A stretch of DNA of 64,000 nt, from assembly GCA_016933695.1 (NCBI GenBank), contig JAFGAL010000002.1, forward strand, positions 62,001 through 126,000, given 5' to 3'. Position numbers and translations under genes: made by a program. The DNA comes from Candidatus Zixiibacteriota bacterium. GTDB lineage: Bacteria > Zixibacteria > MSB-5A5 > GN15 > PGXB01. Numbering within the stretch: position 1 is the first letter of the stretch; the number at the start of each line of letters is the position of its first letter. The notes under the pieces were generated by a model. That model had not been told where the DNA came from. It did not search any database and saw only the letters and a list, made by a program, of their open reading frames with translations. Positions 61,880 through 64,000 of this stretch are shown piece by piece.

Positions 61880-61907
61880 CGGGCCGGCTAAGCCGGCCCT
61901 TTTTTTA
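61880..61907 (+). terminator. Terminator after the AhpD-like gene
   Basis: GGGCCGGC/GCCGGCCC stem with a 3-nt loop followed by seven T residues, 20 nt after the stop codon. Confidence 0.92.
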
Positions 61908-61909
61908 TG

Positions 61910-61938
61910 AAAAAACCTGACGGCGCGAAGCCGTCAGG
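61910..61938 (-). terminator. Minus-strand terminator ending an unidentified transcript
   Basis: On the minus strand CCTGACGGC pairs with GCCGTCAGG around a 5-nt loop, followed by six T residues. No annotated minus-strand gene precedes it, so it marks the 3' end of something small upstream. Confidence 0.8.
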
Positions 61939-61939
61939 T

Positions 61940-62070
61940 CGGTAAAACTGTTGGGATTTACTTAACAATGCCCAACATATATAACCAGTTGGACCTGCTA
62001 AGTAGCAGTCACCTCACATAAATTCGATTTCAAAATAGACCACCTCCTTTCCTGTGTACTTATAATTTCG
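61940..62070 (-). ncRNA. Candidate small structured RNA or leader-peptide transcript
   Basis: On the minus strand, between a TATAAG box (62059-62064; no convincing -35) and the terminator, are: AAAGGAGG (a full Shine-Dalgarno sequence) at 62041-62049, a TTG-started 11-codon frame (62033-61998, MKSNLCEVTAT) with the next 11 codons also open after a TAG, a CTGCTA/TAGCAG hairpin (61995-62008), and a TGTTGGG/CCCAACA hairpin (61949-61977). Could be a peptide gene, an sRNA or an unrecognised regulator. Confidence 0.4.
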
Positions 62071-62272
62071 GCCGATTCCGCGTTTTACGCAAGCAAAAAA
62101 TGACACCGGCAACACAAAACTATTATCATCCCCTATAAACAGCTTTAAATGCCTCGTAGATCTAACGCATTACCAGTCATCACATTACCAGGACACATTC
62201 CGATGGCAATCATAAAATGTAAATAATACGAAACAATATTAATACAATACACGTCATTATTAATATAATAGT

Positions 62273-62301
62273 TTACATTACAATAAAATTAGTATATATT
62301 A
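62273..62301 (+). promoter_or_regulatory. Promoter of the XRE regulator gene
   Basis: TTTACA, 17-nt spacer, TATATT, each five of six to consensus. Next to and upstream of it are AT-rich partial inverted repeats (ATTATTAATATAAT) that could be the regulator's own binding site. Confidence 0.7.
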
Positions 62302-62335
62302 AATGAAGTAATGGAATTTTCAGGAGTTGTCCGTG

Positions 62336-62545
62336 ATGGAGTTAAAAAACAATCTCAGGCGGCTTCGATTCAACGCGAACGAAATGACCCAGCAGGAGCT
62401 TGCCGATAAACTTCAGGTTTCCCGCCAGACTATTTACGCCATTGAGAAGGGCAAATTCAATCCATCGGTCAGATTGGCCATTCATATGGCGGAATTGTTT
62501 GATGTGGCAGTTGAGGACATTTTTTATCTCAATCGTGAGGGATAG
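62336..62545 (+). CDS. XRE-family helix-turn-helix regulator
   Basis: 69 residues: a single helix-turn-helix domain (LRRLRFNANEMTQQELADKLQVSRQTIYAIEKGKFNPSVRLAIHMA, key QQELADKLQVSRQTIYAIE) of the short YozG/HipB-like kind. Such one-domain regulators often precede a membrane protein gene and control it. AGGAG stands about 10 nt upstream; GTG at 62333 is an alternative. The 150-residue membrane protein follows 4 nt after the stop. Confidence 0.93.
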   Translation: MELKNNLRRLRFNANEMTQQELADKLQVSRQTIYAIEKGKFNPSVRLAIHMAELFDVAVEDIFYLNREG

Positions 62546-62549
62546 TCGA

Positions 62550-63002
62550 ATGAATACACTCGCAGCCAAAAAACCGAAAGAAATAACGACGCGTATTTCT
62601 TACATTTCCGCCCTGATCTGGGCCGGAACTGGCGTTATTCTGGTGGTCGGATCGGCATTTACCACCACGCCGCTGTTCAAACATTCGCCGTTGGTGCCGT
62701 TTTACGCCGTTTTGGGTTTTGCCTGGTGTTTTTTCAATGCCAGAAAACGCATGCAACGGGCACTGGATGAAATGGAAGCGCACCTGTTCATGAAAATCGA
62801 CAATATTACCATTCTGTGGTTCGGACTGCTGTTGATTGCCTATGCTGTCTTTGCCAAGCTGAACGAATGGCTTGGGTTCGCCGAGAATTTCGCCGACATT
62901 GTCGGTCAGAACTGGGCACCGCTGTCGCTTTTTGTCATCATCATTACCCAGTCGATTATCGGGCTGATCCTGTTTAAAAACACGACCGCTGATACGAACT
63001 GA
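62550..63002 (+). CDS. Membrane protein paired with the XRE regulator
   Basis: 150 residues with four predicted membrane helices (about 20-38, 46-60, 85-105 and 125-143) and short polar ends (MNTLAAKKPKEITTRIS). GTGAGG stands 13 nt upstream, 4-nt gap from the regulator gene, so they are surely co-expressed. I do not recognise a specific function; XRE-membrane pairs are often stress or peptide-sensing units. Confidence 0.75.
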   Translation: MNTLAAKKPKEITTRISYISALIWAGTGVILVVGSAFTTTPLFKHSPLVPFYAVLGFAWCFFNARKRMQRALDEMEAHLFMKIDNITILWFGLLLIAYAVFAKLNEWLGFAENFADIVGQNWAPLSLFVIIITQSIIGLILFKNTTADTN

Positions 63003-63112
63003 ACGAAGTTGCATGGCTATTGGTGCTACCTGATCCAATCAACCTGGATCGGCGGCGAACTTTTCGGGCCGACAGCCGTAACATATTCTGTATGTCATAA
63101 GGGAGTGTTGCA

Positions 63113-63307
63113 ATGACCGCGCTGATTCTCTGGTGTATCCTGCTTTTTTTGTGCTGGCCGCTGGCTTTGCTGGCGGTAGTGCTGTATCCACTGGTCTGGC
63201 TGGTTTTACTGCAGTTCCGACTGCTCGGGATTGCGGTCGATGGCGTTCTGGAATTGATTCGAAGTCTGATCACTCTACCGGCGCGGGTGCTTCGCGGCGG
63301 GCATTAA
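63113..63307 (+). CDS. Small membrane protein of unknown function
   Basis: 64 residues with one or two long hydrophobic helices (about 4-32 and 34-55) and a basic end (RVLRGGH). A sequence GGGAGTG lies 9 nt before the ATG. Not recognised. Its end overlaps the methyltransferase end by 4 nt (convergent). Confidence 0.55.
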   Translation: MTALILWCILLFLCWPLALLAVVLYPLVWLVLLQFRLLGIAVDGVLELIRSLITLPARVLRGGH

Positions 63308-63903
63308 TCGGCTTTGAAAACAAAAATTTCCTCTACTGACGGCTGGCGATAATGCCAGGCTTTCGCCACGAGACTGTATTCGAAAATAAAGCCACAGGTT
63401 CGCAGGGTTGTCATCAACCTCGCGACGTCGACCTCCCCTTTATGTGACAACGACGCCGGATTCACGAGGAGTATCCCGTCCCGACGCAGGACCCGACGCA
63501 TCTCCGTAAACAGCGTATACCAATCATCAATAACATGAAGAATGTCGAACACCAGAGCGGTATCCAGAGAACCATCCTTGATCCATTTCAGGTGCAATCG
63601 TCCGTCGGTTTTACGAATTGATACATGTCCGGGAGGATTGTATTTGGTCAAACGGCTTTTCACTTCCTGCAGATTGTCGGGATTTTTATCGACTGCGATG
63701 ACTTCTCCGTTCGGTGCCACCGCTTCGGCCAGAGGAATAACATATCCCCCGGTACCACAGCCAAAATCGAGAATCCGATCCCCCGGTTTCATCCCCAGGT
63801 TCCGCATTAACGCGGCGCCGGCGGTATTGAACCACTCAGCGCTTTCCCGGTTTTTTTGCGATGACAGGGCGGCTGTCTTTTTTCGATTTTCGTGTTGAGA
63901 CAA
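63304..63903 (-). CDS. Class I SAM-dependent methyltransferase
   Basis: 199 residues. SAM-binding motif I ILDFGCGTGGYVIPLAEA near 43-60, acidic post-I residue in VIAVDKNPDNLQEV near 68-81, and LVFDILHVIDDWYTLF near 116-131. The start codon is TTG directly after the glnS stop, preceded by GGAAAA; no ATG is in a better place. Likely cotranscribed with glnS. Substrate not known; the fold resembles UbiE/small-molecule methyltransferases. Confidence 0.88.
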   Translation of the reverse strand: MSQHENRKKTAALSSQKNRESAEWFNTAGAALMRNLGMKPGDRILDFGCGTGGYVIPLAEAVAPNGEVIAVDKNPDNLQEVKSRLTKYNPPGHVSIRKTDGRLHLKWIKDGSLDTALVFDILHVIDDWYTLFTEMRRVLRRDGILLVNPASLSHKGEVDVARLMTTLRTCGFIFEYSLVAKAWHYRQPSVEEIFVFKAD

Positions 63904-64000
63904 CTATTGTTTTCCGGCGATTTTCGCCCAGGTATCCTTAAGTGAGACGGTCCGGTTGAACACGGGCTTGTTTTCGGTTGTATCGACCGAATCCACGCAG
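63904..64000 (-). CDS. glnS: Glutaminyl-tRNA synthetase, C-terminal end (cut by window edge)
   Basis: Only the last 31 codons are in the window, reading FNRTVSLKDTWAKIAGKQ before the stop. The FNRTV.L.D.WAK pattern is the very C-terminal beta-barrel end of class I GlnRS. The gene continues right of the window. Downstream methyltransferase begins immediately after it. Confidence 0.9.
   Translation of the reverse strand, partial: CVDSVDTTENKPVFNRTVSLKDTWAKIAGKQ

Larger units (their letters stand above)
61861..62335. other. Intergenic stretch with a back-to-back terminator pair and an unexplained minus-strand transcript
   Basis: 475 bases. From left to right: the AhpD-like terminator (plus), a minus-strand terminator (61910-61938), a structured segment with two further hairpins and a strong ribosome-binding-like sequence on the minus strand (61940-62070), then AT-rich DNA with the XRE promoter. 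Confidence 0.6.

Noticed and set aside
61962-62033. TAG read-through (pyrrolysine-like) in the small minus-strand frame
   Set aside because: No evidence of pylTSBCD or of a conserved product; 11 open codons after a stop can occur by chance.

Overview
This window looks like chromosomal DNA of a Gram-negative, probably FCB-group bacterium. Candidate phylum Zixibacteria is my best guess; no rRNA gene is present to confirm it. Supporting signs are a secreted protease ending in two dockerin-like repeats (32.7-35.0 kb), a secreted repeat protein with an NYPNPFN-type C-terminal module (51.2-52.6 kb), a complete pilMNOPQ cluster, and outer-membrane machinery. Gene density is high, operons are compact with ATGA overlaps, and no prophage, tRNA, rRNA or CRISPR array was seen.

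Layout. 0-6.6 kb: an ABC-2 type exporter (permease cut by the window edge), a glycine-zipper membrane peptide, a secreted HExxH metalloprotease, an LtaS-like sulfatase-fold membrane enzyme, and an ECF sigma / anti-sigma / YbjQ operon. 6.6-14.3 kb: an information-processing block on the minus strand (rpsU-yqeY-cvpA, then a terminator, then mutS2-dnaG-recN), followed by a HIT protein. 14.4-19.2 kb on the plus strand: motA-motB, then yebC-ruvC-ruvA-ruvB. 19.2-20.9 kb: a small accessory patch with a broken RAYT (REP-associated) transposase, a TauE permease and two 127-bp hairpin repeats. 20.9-24.0 kb: acyl-CoA ligase, yjbQ and mtnA. 24.0-32.4 kb: the type IV pilus assembly operon pilM-N-O-P-Q with a multi-Ig lipoprotein behind it and a FimT/GspH-like pseudopilin ahead of it. 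32.7-52.6 kb: mixed housekeeping and envelope genes, including the dockerin protease, ogt, a HAD phosphatase, ctpA, rlmN, a PHA-regulator-like protein, a response regulator, a nitrilase-family amidase, smpB, an amidase, murI, rmuC, an M24 peptidase, a GT22-like glycosyltransferase and the NYPNPFN protein. 53.0-59.7 kb: a chaperone-usher-like locus. 59.9-64 kb: a double CDGSH protein, YceI, CBS, AhpD-like, an XRE regulator with a membrane partner, a methyltransferase and the end of glnS.

The most distinctive system is at 53.0-59.7 kb. It has four DUF4402-like secreted subunits (two of them near-identical tandem copies), one short relative, a PapD-like periplasmic chaperone, and an 858-residue usher-like outer-membrane protein carrying extra C-terminal Ca-loop and prealbumin-like domains. 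I read it as a candidate non-classical chaperone-usher fibre. Other points of interest are an AMIN domain placed on PilP instead of PilQ, predicted leaderless smpB and rlmN transcripts, a terminator just upstream of mutS2, the RAYT/REP remnant, and an unexplained structured minus-strand transcript near 62 kb. All functional calls come from reading the sequence; no database search was run.
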